Assembly: GCF_001598375.1 (NCBI RefSeq)
Contig: NZ_BCYV01000006.1
Coordinates: forward strand, 310,001 to 374,000
Direction of reading: 5' to 3'
Length of the DNA stretch: 64,000 nt
From: Novosphingobium capsulatum NBRC 12533
GTDB lineage: Bacteria; Pseudomonadota; Alphaproteobacteria; Sphingomonadales; Sphingomonadaceae
Below, one piece after another: positions 27,300 through 37,341 of this stretch. The position numbers and the translations under genes were made by a program. The notes beneath the pieces are model-generated. The model saw nothing but the letters and a program-made list of their open reading frames with translations. It did not search any database and had not been told where the DNA came from. The number at the start of each line of letters is the position of its first letter. Position 1 is the stretch's first letter.

Positions 27300-27337
27300 A
27301 TGGCGTGCGGTTCCTGTCATGGGGAACCGCACGCCAT
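27300..27337. terminator. Perfect 15-bp hairpin between convergent genes
   Basis: ATGGCGTGCGGTTCC at 27300-27314 pairs perfectly with GGAACCGCACGCCAT at 27323-27337 around an 8-base loop. It lies 14 bp after the dioxygenase stop and 6 bp after the TonB receptor stop on the other strand. No U tract follows in either direction. A bidirectional terminator or 3' barrier is the likely role. Confidence 0.6.
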
Positions 27338-27342
27338 GGCCA

Positions 27343-29406
27343 TCAGAACGTGGCGGCCTTGATCACGAAGCGGACCGAGCGGCCCGGCATGACCACCAGA
27401 TCCTTGTTGAGCGCGGTGGCCAGGCGCTGGGTATCGTCGGTCAGGTTCTGGCCCACGATCGCCAGCTCGATGCCGGGGTGGCTCTTGAACGGGCGCCACG
27501 CGACATTCATGTTGAGGTTGTTGTAGCCAGCGGTGGGCGTGTCGAAATCGCCCGCCTTGTCCTGCCGGCCATAGTGGCTGAACATGATCCCGGCATCGAG
27601 CGTCTTGCCCGCCCAGGCAAAGCCGCCGCCGATGCGGTAGGGCGGGATGCGCGGCACGTTGGAGCCGTTGTCGAGCGTTGCGCGGGTGTAATCGCCCAGC
27701 ACCTTGGCGGTGAACGTGCCTTCGTCGGTCTTGACCAGCTCCTGGCTCATTTCCGCTTCAAGCCCGCGGAACTTCGCGCCCTGCTGGCGATAGAACAGCT
27801 CGCGCAGTTCGCCGTCGGGGCTGGCGGTGCACACGCCATCATCATCGCAGGTGCGGCCGGTCAGCTCGCCATAGATATAGTTCTTGTACCACGTGTAATA
27901 GACCGAACCGGTGAAGGCAAAGCCGCCCTGGCGCACGCGCAGGCTGCCTTCGAGCGAATTGGCGCGCTCGATCTTGAGGTTGGGATCGCCGGTCTCAAAG
28001 GTCTGCGGGCCATCGTGGGCGCCGCGTGCGAACAGTTCGGTCAGCGCCGGCGCGCGCCCGGTGCTGGAGAAGTTGAGGCCGAACTTGACTGCCTTGATCG
28101 GCGTATAGAGCACGCCGATCGCGCCGCTCACCGGCGTGTACTTGCGCACGGTGAAGGCATCATCGGCCGGGGTGCCGGTGATGCGCACGTGTTCCACGCG
28201 GCCGCTGGCTTCCACGTGGAGCGGATCGGCGAGCTGGATTTCGGTGAACAGGTAGCCGGCGATGTTCTGGCTGGTGGCCGGGTTCAGGTAGCTGCTGTCT
28301 TCGCCCACGGCCGAGAAATCGCGGTGCTGGTATTCCACGCCCAGCGCCGTGTTGCGCACCGGGCCCATGGCATTGAGCAGCAGTTCGCCGCGGCCGTTCC
28401 ATTCCTTGTTCTTGAAGGTGGTGTTGATCGAGCCATCCGGGTTCTTTTCCGAATGCTGGTAATCGCCATAGCTGCCATCGAGCGTAAACGTCTTGAGCAG
28501 GCCCGAATCCAGCGCAAAGCTGTTGCGCGTCATCACCTTGGTCTGGCGCATGTCGATATAGGTGGTGTCGCTGGGAATGCCGTAGCGCGCGTCATAGTGC
28601 GTGACGGCCAGGCCCACGTGGCTCTTGTCGCCAGGCAGGAAATACGAGCCACCAACAGAGCCGCCCCAGCCGTTGAACCAGGAGTTCTGCTGGGTGCCGA
28701 GCGGGGTGTCATAGTTGTCGGTGGTGCGCCAGAACCCGTCGGCATGCAGGGCCAGCTGGCCAGCCTTGCCATCGACCAGCGCTGCGGTTTCGACGCCCTT
28801 GTTCACCGTGGTGTAGCTGGTGCTGGCTTCGGCCGAGATCGCCTCGGTCGGCAGGGTGGTGGGCACGCGGTTGTTGATCGTGTTAACCACGCCGCCGATC
28901 GCCTGGCTGCCATAGCGCAGCGTGGCCGCGCCGCGCACCACTTCGATCGAGCGGGCCGAGAGCGGATCGATGGGAATGCCGTGGTCGGGGCCGATGTCCG
29001 ACACGTCGGAGCTGGATGTGCCGTCTTCGAGCAGGCGCACGCGGTTGCTGTCCATGCCGCGAATGATCGGGCGGCTGGCGCCAGAGGCAAAGCCGGTGGA
29101 CGACACGCCGGGCACATCGCGCAGGGCATCGGCAATGCTGGCACCGCCAGCGCGCGAGATCGCATCGGCATCGACGCGCGCGGAAACCGTGGGCGTATCA
29201 TCGATGGTGTGGCCAAACGGCGTGGCGGTGACCACGATCGGCATGGCATTGCTGCTGCCGCCGCCCGCCGTGCCGCCATCGGCCGCGCCGTCGCTGGCAG
29301 GCGCGTCGGCCGCTGGGGCATCAGCCGCCGGCGACGGGGCATCGGCCCAGGCCACAGCAGGGGCCAGAGCCAGGACCGCTGATCCCAGCATCAGGATGGA
29401 ACGCAT
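27343..29406 (-). CDS. TonB-dependent outer-membrane receptor, ZnuD-like
   Basis: A 687-aa TonB-dependent receptor. A signal peptide (MRSILMLGSAVLALAPAVAW, then ADA) is followed by an Ala/Pro/Asp-rich spacer and the plug, which opens with a TonB-box-like PIVVTATPF. The plug includes DALRDVPGVSS, RPIIRGMDSNRVRLL, IGPDHGIPIDPL and IEVVRGAATLRYGS, a pattern I recognise from ZnuD zinc receptors. The barrel ends with the expected Phe. A Cys pair in a putative loop (TCDDDGVC) could bind metal. The start at 29406 has AGGAG six bases upstream. A Zur-box-like site lies about 115 bp upstream. Zinc as the substrate is an inference. Confidence 0.87.
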   Translation of the reverse strand: MRSILMLGSAVLALAPAVAWADAPSPAADAPAADAPASDGAADGGTAGGGSSNAMPIVVTATPFGHTIDDTPTVSARVDADAISRAGGASIADALRDVPGVSSTGFASGASRPIIRGMDSNRVRLLEDGTSSSDVSDIGPDHGIPIDPLSARSIEVVRGAATLRYGSQAIGGVVNTINNRVPTTLPTEAISAEASTSYTTVNKGVETAALVDGKAGQLALHADGFWRTTDNYDTPLGTQQNSWFNGWGGSVGGSYFLPGDKSHVGLAVTHYDARYGIPSDTTYIDMRQTKVMTRNSFALDSGLLKTFTLDGSYGDYQHSEKNPDGSINTTFKNKEWNGRGELLLNAMGPVRNTALGVEYQHRDFSAVGEDSSYLNPATSQNIAGYLFTEIQLADPLHVEASGRVEHVRITGTPADDAFTVRKYTPVSGAIGVLYTPIKAVKFGLNFSSTGRAPALTELFARGAHDGPQTFETGDPNLKIERANSLEGSLRVRQGGFAFTGSVYYTWYKNYIYGELTGRTCDDDGVCTASPDGELRELFYRQQGAKFRGLEAEMSQELVKTDEGTFTAKVLGDYTRATLDNGSNVPRIPPYRIGGGFAWAGKTLDAGIMFSHYGRQDKAGDFDTPTAGYNNLNMNVAWRPFKSHPGIELAIVGQNLTDDTQRLATALNKDLVVMPGRSVRFVIKAATF

Positions 29407-29520
29407 CGAAATCTCCTCCATAAACCTTGCATGCACCCACGCTGGCGCGCTGTTGGCAGCGCCGCCTGACGCAGGCGTGGTGTTCGTCGGCCTCTCCGCC
29501 GGGTTCGTTCCCCTTGTTCG

Positions 29521-29540
29521 GGAACGATATAACATTTCAT
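29521..29540 (-). promoter_or_regulatory. Zur-box-like site upstream of the ZnuD-like receptor
   Basis: Read on the minus strand the site is GAAATGTTATATCGTTCC. Its first 11 bases equal the half-site GAAATGTTATA of proteobacterial Zur boxes; the second half is degenerate. It is about 115 bp upstream of the receptor start, in the AT-rich part of a 322-bp intergenic region. Zinc repression is therefore plausible. Confidence 0.5.
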
Positions 29541-29670
29541 TGTTGCAGCCAGCAAGGGCCGCTTGCGGCGCTTTCTGGCCCTATTTTACCTGAACGTAAC
29601 ATGAAGCAATGTCAGGAAATGCTGCTACCGGCGTCACTTACCGCAAGGGCGGCGGCGCGGCGGGGCATGA

Positions 29671-29703
29671 AAAAGCCCGCCGGGAATGCCGGCGGGCCTT
29701 TTG
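29671..29703 (-). terminator. Rho-independent terminator after bamF
   Basis: A perfect 9-bp stem, GCCCGCCGG with CCGGCGGGC, closes a 5-base loop. On the minus strand it is followed by TTTTT. On the plus strand it is followed by CTTTT, so it may work in both directions. It ends the ileS-lspA-bamF unit. The remainder of the 29407-29728 gap holds only the Zur-like site and presumed promoter sequence. Confidence 0.88.
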
Positions 29704-29728
29704 CAAAACATGTCCTGGCGCGGCGCGA

Positions 29729-30142
29729 TCAGCCCGGGATGGACGCGCGGGCAGCGGCGCCATCGCCCTGCGGCGCGGCGAGGATATCCTTGACCTGGGC
29801 GCCCTTGGCGACGGTCTTGGTCTGCGGATCGCCCACCGTGCTGCGGATGCCGACGGCCGAAGCGCCAGCCTTGCCCAGGGTGTCGGTCTCCACCGCGCTG
29901 CGCGGTACGGGGCCGCCGAACAGGGCATCGAGCGCCTGCTTCGACGAATCGACATCCTGCGGACGCGGCGCGCCGGGGTTGGGCGGGGTCAGCGCGAAAT
30001 CGGGCGGAACGACCAGCGGCGCCTGGCGGCTGACGGCGAATTCGTCAGGGCGCACGCGGTTGAACAGCGAGCTGTTGGAGCTGCACGCAGCCAAAAAGCT
30101 CCCGGCCGAAACGAGAAAGGCAAGGGCGACGGCTTTGCGCAT
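29729..30142 (-). CDS. bamF: DUF3035 lipoprotein, BamF-like
   Basis: A 137-aa lipoprotein. The signal ends in the lipobox LAAC with the lipidated Cys at about residue 20. The mature part carries RPDEFAVSRQAPLVVPPDF. That RPDEF...PPDF stretch is the signature of DUF3035/BamF and is shared with the N-terminal segment of BamC. BamF is an alphaproteobacterial subunit of the BAM machine, which assembles outer-membrane beta-barrels. The rest is Ala/Pro/Gly-rich and probably unstructured. The gene follows lspA by 3 bp, so the enzyme that matures lipoproteins and one of its substrates share a transcript. Confidence 0.82.
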   Translation of the reverse strand: MRKAVALAFLVSAGSFLAACSSNSSLFNRVRPDEFAVSRQAPLVVPPDFALTPPNPGAPRPQDVDSSKQALDALFGGPVPRSAVETDTLGKAGASAVGIRSTVGDPQTKTVAKGAQVKDILAAPQGDGAAARASIPG

Positions 30143-30145
30143 TAC

Positions 30146-30664
30146 TTAAATCTCCGTTGGGCTGGGGCTGCCCGGCTCGCGCTTTTCGCGCGAAAACAGC
30201 GAACGGGCAAGCAGGATCAGCACGCCCAGCGTGATTGCCGCGTCCGCCAGGTTGAAAATCTGGAAGGGCCGAACCTCGCCGAAATGCAGATCGGCATAGT
30301 CGATCACATAGCCACGGGTGAAGCGGTCATAGATGTTGCCCAGCGCCCCGCCCAGGATCACGGCCAGGCCAGCCAGTTCGCCCATGGCCTTTTCGCGCAG
30401 CATCCAGATCGCCACGCCCAGCGCGATCAGCCCGGTCATGGCCAGCAGCGCCAGCCGGCCCTCGCTGGAACTGGCGCTCAGCAGGCCCAGCGACACGCCC
30501 AGGTTCTGCGTCCAGCGCAGGCTGAAAAAGCTGGTGATGTAGATCGCGCCCTGTTCGGGCAGGGCCAGCGGCCCGGCGATCCACGCCTTCACCCCCCGGT
30601 CCACCGCAAAGGTGGCCAGGGCCAGGGCGAACCCGGCCAGGCGGTTGCGCGTCAGCAGGCTCAC
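30146..30664 (-). CDS. lspA: Lipoprotein signal peptidase (signal peptidase II)
   Basis: A 172-aa inner-membrane aspartyl protease that removes signal peptides from prolipoproteins. Four membrane helices are predicted. Catalytic Asp residues are in the conserved GNIYDRFTRGYVIDY and FNLADAAI segments, and the early DRGVKAWI and NLGVSLGLLS motifs are typical. The GTG start overlaps the ileS stop codon by 3 bases, giving translational coupling. That ileS-lspA order is widespread in bacteria. bamF lies 3 bp downstream. Confidence 0.96.
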   Translation of the reverse strand: MSLLTRNRLAGFALALATFAVDRGVKAWIAGPLALPEQGAIYITSFFSLRWTQNLGVSLGLLSASSSEGRLALLAMTGLIALGVAIWMLREKAMGELAGLAVILGGALGNIYDRFTRGYVIDYADLHFGEVRPFQIFNLADAAITLGVLILLARSLFSREKREPGSPSPTEI

Positions 30665-33417
30665 GCGGCGTGCTCGTCGATGGCGGCAACCACGCTTTCG
30701 CAGCGGCCGCACAGCGCGCCGTCTTCGGTCACTTCGGGAAGGTGGCGCCAGCAACGGCCGCACTTGTGGTCATCGGTTCGGGTCACGGAAAGCTCCTGCC
30801 CACGCGCAACTGTCGCGCTGATGAACAGTTCCGCCAGGCCGCCTTCGGCTTCGGGGGCGTCGGCCGGCACGGTGACCTTGGCTTCCAGGCCCGAACCCAG
30901 CACCTTTTCGCGGCGCAGCGGCTCGATCGCCTCGTTCACGCTGGTGCGCAGCGCGCGCAGGCGTTCCCATTGCGCCGTGTCGGCCTCTGCCGCCGGCAGT
31001 TCGGGCCATTCCAGCAGGTGGACCGAGGCGCCGGGATAGCGGCTCTGCCACACTTCCTCGGCCGTGAAGACCATGACCGGCGCGCCATAGCGCACCAGCG
31101 CGTGGAACAGCACGTCGAGCACGGTGCGATAGGCGCGGCGCTTGGCATCGGCCGGCGCATCGCAATAGAGGCTGTCCTTGCGGATATCGAAGAAGAACGC
31201 CGACAGGTCTTCGTTGCAGAACTCGGTCAGGCTGCGGACATAGGTGTTGAAGTCATAGTCCGCCACGGCCTGGCGCAGGGTGGCGTCGAGCCCAGCGAGG
31301 CGCGCCAGCATGTAGCGTTCCAGTTCGGGCATGTCCTGCGGTGCCACGCGCTCGTCTTCGCTGAACCCGTCGAGCGCGCCCAGCAGATAGCGATAGGTGT
31401 TGCGCAGCTTGCGATACTGGTCGGCCACGCCGGCGAGGATTTCCTTGCCGATGCGGTGATCCTCGGTGAAGTCCACCGACAGCGCCCACAGCCGCAGGAT
31501 ATCGGCGCCGTAATCGCGCATCAGGTCCAGCGGGCTGATCGTGTTGCCCAGCGACTTGGACATCTTGAGGCCCTTGGCGTCCATGGTGAAGCCGTGGGTG
31601 AGCACGGCATCATAGGGCGCACGGCCGCGCGTGGCGCAGCTTTCGAGCAGCGAGGACTGGAACCAGCCGCGATGCTGGTCGCTGCCTTCCAGGTAGAGAT
31701 CGGCCGGCCAGCGCAGTTCGGGCCAGCGCCCGGATTCCAGCACGAAGGCATGGGTGGAGCCGGAATCGAACCACACGTCGAGAATGTCGGTGATGCGCTC
31801 GTAATCGTCGGCACTGTAATCGGCGCCGAGGTATTCCTGCGCGCGCTCGTCGTCCCACGCGTCGACGCCTTCGGCCATGATCCCGGCGATGATCCGGGCG
31901 TTGACCGCGGGATCAGCGAGGTACTGGCCGGTCTGGCGGTTGACGAACAGGGTGATCGGCACGCCCCAGGCGCGCTGGCGCGACAGCACCCAGTCAGGCC
32001 GCCCTTCGACCATGGCGCCGATACGGTTGCGGCCCTTTTCCGGCACGAAGCGGGTGGCCGCGATCGCCGCCACGGCCTTTTCGCGCAAGCTGCCGCCTTC
32101 GCGGGCTTGGTCCATCGGCACGAACCACTGCGGCGTGCAGCGGAAGATCACCTTGGCCTTGGACCGCCACGAGTGGGGATAAGAATGCTTGTAGTCCGCG
32201 CTCGCGGCCATCAGCGCGCCCACTTCGGCCAAGGCCGCGCAGATCGGGCCATCGGGCGCGTTGAACTTGGGATTGATCACGCTGCCTTGGCCGGCCAGCC
32301 AGCCCCAGTCTTCGCGATACTTGCCATCGGCAGTGACAGCGAACTTGGGCTCGATCCCGTGCGCCTTGCACAGCTCAAAGTCGTCCTCGCCATGGTCGGG
32401 CGCCATGTGCACCAGGCCGGTGCCCGATTCGGTGGTGACGAAATCGCCGGCGAGCAGCGGGCGCGGCTCGGCAAAGAAGCCGCCCAGCGCGTGCATCGGG
32501 TGGCGGGCGACGGTGCCGGCAAGGTCAGCGCCTTTGCCGGTCCACAGCGGGGCTTCGAGTGTCAAGCCAAAGCGCGTGGCTGCCGCCTCGGCGAGCAGCG
32601 CGGCGAGCAGCACGCGCTTGTCGCCTGCCTGCACCAACACGTATTCCACCTCGGGCCCATAGGCGAGCGCCTGGTTGACCGGGATCGTCCACGGAGTGGT
32701 CGTCCAGATCACCGCATAGGCACCCTTGAGCGCTTCGATCGGCGGATCCGTGATTTCAAACGCCACGTCGATCTGGGTGGAAACGATGTCCTCGTATTCC
32801 ACTTCGGCTTCGGCCAGCGCGGTCTTTTCCACCGGGCTCCACATCACCGGCTTGGCGCCGCGATAGAGCTGGCCGGATTCGGCGAACTTCAAAAGTTCGC
32901 CCACGATCGTCGCTTCGGCCTGGAAATCCATGGTCAGGTAGGGCCGGTCCCAGGCGGCGTTGATGCCCAGGCGCTTCAGCTGCTCGCGCTGCACGTCCAC
33001 CCACTTCTGGGCATAGGCGCGGCATTCGGCACGGAATTCCTTCGGGGGAACCTCGTCCTTGTTCTTTTTCTTCTTGCGGTATTCTTCCTCGACCTTCCAC
33101 TCGATCGGCAAGCCGTGGCAGTCCCAGCCGGGCACATAGGGCGCGTCCTTGCCCAGCAGGGTCTGGGTGCGCACCACCATGTCTTTGAGGATATGGTTCA
33201 GCGCATGGCCGATGTGCATGTCGCCATTGGCATAGGGCGGGCCATCGTGAAGGATGAACTTTTCCCGGCCTTCGCGCGCGGCGCGCAGCTGGCCATAAAT
33301 GTCTTCATCCTGCCACCGCGCGAGAATCCCCGGCTCCTTTTGCGGGAGCCCGGCCTTCATGGGAAAATCGGTCTTCGGCAGGAAGACGGTCGATCGATAG
33401 TCGCGCGTTTCGGTCAT
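30661..33417 (-). CDS. ileS: Isoleucine-tRNA ligase
   Basis: A 918-aa class I aminoacyl-tRNA synthetase that charges tRNA-Ile and edits misactivated valine. Signature motifs are HIGHALNHIL near residue 68 and KMSKSLGNT in the second half of the Rossmann domain, with the CP1 editing domain between them (TTTPWTIP). The C-terminus has a zinc ribbon of the CxxCWRH...CxxC type (CGRCWRHLPE, LCGRCESVV). Length is normal for the bacterial short form. lspA and bamF follow on the same transcript. Confidence 0.98.
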   Translation of the reverse strand: MTETRDYRSTVFLPKTDFPMKAGLPQKEPGILARWQDEDIYGQLRAAREGREKFILHDGPPYANGDMHIGHALNHILKDMVVRTQTLLGKDAPYVPGWDCHGLPIEWKVEEEYRKKKKNKDEVPPKEFRAECRAYAQKWVDVQREQLKRLGINAAWDRPYLTMDFQAEATIVGELLKFAESGQLYRGAKPVMWSPVEKTALAEAEVEYEDIVSTQIDVAFEITDPPIEALKGAYAVIWTTTPWTIPVNQALAYGPEVEYVLVQAGDKRVLLAALLAEAAATRFGLTLEAPLWTGKGADLAGTVARHPMHALGGFFAEPRPLLAGDFVTTESGTGLVHMAPDHGEDDFELCKAHGIEPKFAVTADGKYREDWGWLAGQGSVINPKFNAPDGPICAALAEVGALMAASADYKHSYPHSWRSKAKVIFRCTPQWFVPMDQAREGGSLREKAVAAIAATRFVPEKGRNRIGAMVEGRPDWVLSRQRAWGVPITLFVNRQTGQYLADPAVNARIIAGIMAEGVDAWDDERAQEYLGADYSADDYERITDILDVWFDSGSTHAFVLESGRWPELRWPADLYLEGSDQHRGWFQSSLLESCATRGRAPYDAVLTHGFTMDAKGLKMSKSLGNTISPLDLMRDYGADILRLWALSVDFTEDHRIGKEILAGVADQYRKLRNTYRYLLGALDGFSEDERVAPQDMPELERYMLARLAGLDATLRQAVADYDFNTYVRSLTEFCNEDLSAFFFDIRKDSLYCDAPADAKRRAYRTVLDVLFHALVRYGAPVMVFTAEEVWQSRYPGASVHLLEWPELPAAEADTAQWERLRALRTSVNEAIEPLRREKVLGSGLEAKVTVPADAPEAEGGLAELFISATVARGQELSVTRTDDHKCGRCWRHLPEVTEDGALCGRCESVVAAIDEHAA

Positions 33418-33518
33418 GATCGGCGGGCCTTAGCGATCTGTGCGGATTCCTGCAAATGCCGGATGCAGGCAAATGCGGGCCATGCCGCTTCTCACTCCCC
33501 CTCACATCCATCATTCCA

Positions 33519-33615
33519 CGTCACCCCGGGCTTGACCCGGGGTCCCGCTATTCTTCGACGAACAGCGCAAGGTGGCCAAAAGAAGCTGGACCCCGGATCA
33601 AGTCCGGGGTGACGA
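33519..33615. repeat. Dispersed palindromic repeat, family B, two facing arms
   Basis: The arm CGTCACCCCGGGCTTGACCC (33519 onwards to about 33545) faces its near complement GGACCCCGGATCAAGTCCGG (33588-33615). Each arm is itself palindromic around CTTGA/TCAAG. A single arm recurs at 42144-42171. The element lies in the 249-bp gap upstream of ileS. Confidence 0.8.
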
Positions 33616-33621
33616 ACAGGT

Positions 33622-33652
33622 TGGGGTTGGGGTTGGGGTTGGGAGTGGGGGC
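33622..33652 (+). repeat. TTGGGG tandem repeat (G-quadruplex candidate)
   Basis: TTGGGG is repeated three times and continues as TTGGGAGTGGGGG. Four or five runs of three to five guanines are separated by 2-3 bases, which meets the usual G-quadruplex definition on the plus strand. It sits immediately next to a family-B repeat arm, about 15 bp past the stop of the minus-strand GDPD-like gene. Confidence 0.8.
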
Positions 33653-33666
33653 GACACTGCCTCCCA

Positions 33667-34719
33667 TCATGGCGTATTCTCGTCGCGGTCCTGCGCGGCC
33701 ACGGCCTCGGCATTGGTGCGCGCGTCCATGTCGGGGCGCAGGGCGGGGCCGACGGTCCAGAAATTGTCGATCAGCACAGTGCCGTGGAACGATGCGGGCA
33801 CCTGCGGCAGTTCGCGCGCGTGGCGCAGGCCGGTGCCCAGGGCATCGCCGCTGCCTTCGCTGGCCACCGCCATGACATGGCCGCCCACGCCCTCGATCCG
33901 CTGCTGCACGCGGTTGGGCCAGCCCCACAGCGTCATCGCGCCCTTGGGAAAGCTGTCTTCGAGCGCGGCGATCATCGTGGCGCCCTGGCAGCTGGCCGGC
34001 ACCAGCGAGGTCCAGCCCTTCCAGCGATAATCGTTGGTGCAGGTGCGGCTTTGGACAGGGTCGATCGTCCAGGCGCCGGGCAGCGCCTGGTTCACCGCTG
34101 CCACCAGCGCGGCATTGCCGACAAAGCCCTCGCCCAGCGTGCGTGCATCGTGGCCATTGCGCTTGAGCGCGTCGACCAGCAGCGGCACGGCGGCCACGTC
34201 GTTGCCGGGAAAGCGATAGATAAAGCGGCCGCTCGCGCTTGCGGCCAGGATCTCGTCGAGCGAGGGGATCAGCCCGCGCCCCTTGCCGCGCAGGGGAAAG
34301 GTCTTGCCGCCATCGGCGCTATAGCCATAGCCCGCGTCGAGCCGGGCCAGCCCGGCCATGGTCATCTGCGTGACCGGGCCGGTCGCCTCGGTGCGGCAAC
34401 CCAGATCGGCGTCGGGATAGAGCGCGAGATGGTTGTCGGCCGTGCGCACCACGTCGATCGCCACGTAATCGGCGCCCATGCGCCGTGCGGTAAACACCGA
34501 GCGGGCGGTATCTTCCAGAATGGCATGGAGCGGGGGCAGGATTTCCCGCGCCGGGCAGGGGGCATTGCGCCCGCCCGGCTTGTAATCCTGGGTGATGCCG
34601 CCGTTGGCGATCAGCCGCGGCCGTCCGGGCGCGGCGGTGACGATCCAGCTGGCATTGACGAAGGTGAGCACCAGAAAGGCCAGCGCCCCGGTAAACAGAG
34701 CGCCCCGCAACCACACCAT
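33667..34719 (-). CDS. GDPD-like protein with lost catalytic residues
   Basis: A 350-aa exported or membrane-anchored protein (hydrophobic N-terminus ALFTGALAFLVLTFVNA) of the glycerophosphodiester phosphodiesterase fold. The subfamily pattern is clear: MGADYVAIDVVRTADNHLAL, GYGYSADGGKTFPLRGKG, IPSLDEIL and the C-terminal ALP/GWTS and LWGWPNR segments. The catalytic positions are altered. HRG at the start has become NGG, the metal Glu in ExD has become Ala-Ile-Asp, and the general acid HD has become Pro-Asp. Enzyme activity is therefore unlikely, and a binding or structural role is possible. Ninety codons of C-terminus differ little from relatives, so it is not a decayed fragment. Confidence 0.75.
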   Translation of the reverse strand: MVWLRGALFTGALAFLVLTFVNASWIVTAAPGRPRLIANGGITQDYKPGGRNAPCPAREILPPLHAILEDTARSVFTARRMGADYVAIDVVRTADNHLALYPDADLGCRTEATGPVTQMTMAGLARLDAGYGYSADGGKTFPLRGKGRGLIPSLDEILAASASGRFIYRFPGNDVAAVPLLVDALKRNGHDARTLGEGFVGNAALVAAVNQALPGAWTIDPVQSRTCTNDYRWKGWTSLVPASCQGATMIAALEDSFPKGAMTLWGWPNRVQQRIEGVGGHVMAVASEGSGDALGTGLRHARELPQVPASFHGTVLIDNFWTVGPALRPDMDARTNAEAVAAQDRDENTP

Positions 34720-34828
34720 GCCATGTCCTTTCCACCCAGCCCGATAAGATCGGGCCCCGCGCGATCAAGCCGTGGCGGGCTGGCCTGTCAACCAGGCAGC
34801 CGCCAATCGCGTCGAAACGGAGGAAAAA

Positions 34829-36270
<1,442 letters not shown>

Positions 36271-37341
36271 TTACTTCACCAGCCGGGTAACATGGCCCAT
36301 CTTGCGGCCCGGGCGCGTTTCCGCCTTGCCATAGAGGTGCAGGTGATTGGCCGGATCGGCCAGCAGTTGCGGCCAGGCATCGGCCGCTTCGCCGATCAGG
36401 TTGTCCATCACCGCGCCCTGGGTGACGAGTTCGGTGCTGCCCAGCGGCAGGCCGAGGATCGCGCGCACGTGATTCTCGAACTGGCTGGCGATGGCTCCTT
36501 CGATGCTCCAGTGCCCGGAATTGTGCACGCGCGGCGCCATTTCGTTGAACACCGGGCCATCCTGCGTCGCAAAGAATTCCAGCGTCAGCACGCCGACATA
36601 GTCCAGCGCGGCGGCCACTTGCTTGGCCAGCGCGCGCGCGGCGGGCACTTGCGCGGCGATCTCGGCCGGGGCGGGCACGGTGGAGCGCGCCAGGATGCCG
36701 TCTTCGTGCTCGTTGCGGGCGCTGTCCCAGAACTGCACGCTGCCATCCTGGGCGCGCACCAGGATCACCGAAAATTCGCCGAAGAACTCGACGAAGCCTT
36801 CGTAGATCAGCGGCACGGCGGGCAAGTCCAGCCCGGCGGCGTCGGCCGGCGTCATGATGCGCCACTGACCCTTGCCGTCATAGCCATCGCGCCGGGTCTT
36901 GAGAATGCCGGGGGCACCGATCGTTGCCACGGCGCGGGCAAGATCCTCCGCCCCGTCCACCTGCATCCACGGCGCCGGGCGGCCGCCCAGCGTTTCCACG
37001 AACGATTTCTCGTTCACCCGGTCCTGCGCCACTTCCAGCGCGCGCGCGGGCGGGAACAGCGCGGCATGGGGCAGGATCGCTGCCAGCGGCGCGGCCGCCA
37101 CGTTCTCGAATTCATAGGTAACGACCGCGACTTGCGCGGCAAAGGCAGCCAGCGCGGCTTCATCGTCATACGTGCCCTGGGTATAGGCTGCGCTTACCTG
37201 CGCCGCGACGGATTCCGCGCGCGGTTCGGGGGCATAGACATGCGCGCAATAGCCCAGCTGCGCGGCGGCCAGGGCCATCATCCGGCCCAGTTGCCCGCCG
37301 CCCAGGATGCCGATCGTCGCGCCAGGGCCAAACGTCTTCAT
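36271..37341 (-). CDS. purK: N5-carboxyaminoimidazole ribonucleotide synthase
   Basis: A 356-aa ATP-grasp enzyme that carboxylates AIR to N5-CAIR in purine synthesis. The opening [17 protein letters not shown], the ATP-grasp segments [13 protein letters not shown] and [20 protein letters not shown], and [11 protein letters not shown] are diagnostic. The start overlaps the purE stop by 4 bp, so product and next enzyme are made together. Confidence 0.97.
   Translation of the reverse strand: MKTFGPGATIGILGGGQLGRMMALAAAQLGYCAHVYAPEPRAESVAAQVSAAYTQGTYDDEAALAAFAAQVAVVTYEFENVAAAPLAAILPHAALFPPARALEVAQDRVNEKSFVETLGGRPAPWMQVDGAEDLARAVATIGAPGILKTRRDGYDGKGQWRIMTPADAAGLDLPAVPLIYEGFVEFFGEFSVILVRAQDGSVQFWDSARNEHEDGILARSTVPAPAEIAAQVPAARALAKQVAAALDYVGVLTLEFFATQDGPVFNEMAPRVHNSGHWSIEGAIASQFENHVRAILGLPLGSTELVTQGAVMDNLIGEAADAWPQLLADPANHLHLYGKAETRPGRKMGHVTRLVK

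Noticed and set aside
30670-33612. Open frame of 980 codons antisense to ileS
   Set aside because: The opposite strand encodes an unmistakable isoleucyl-tRNA synthetase; the frame has only biased composition.
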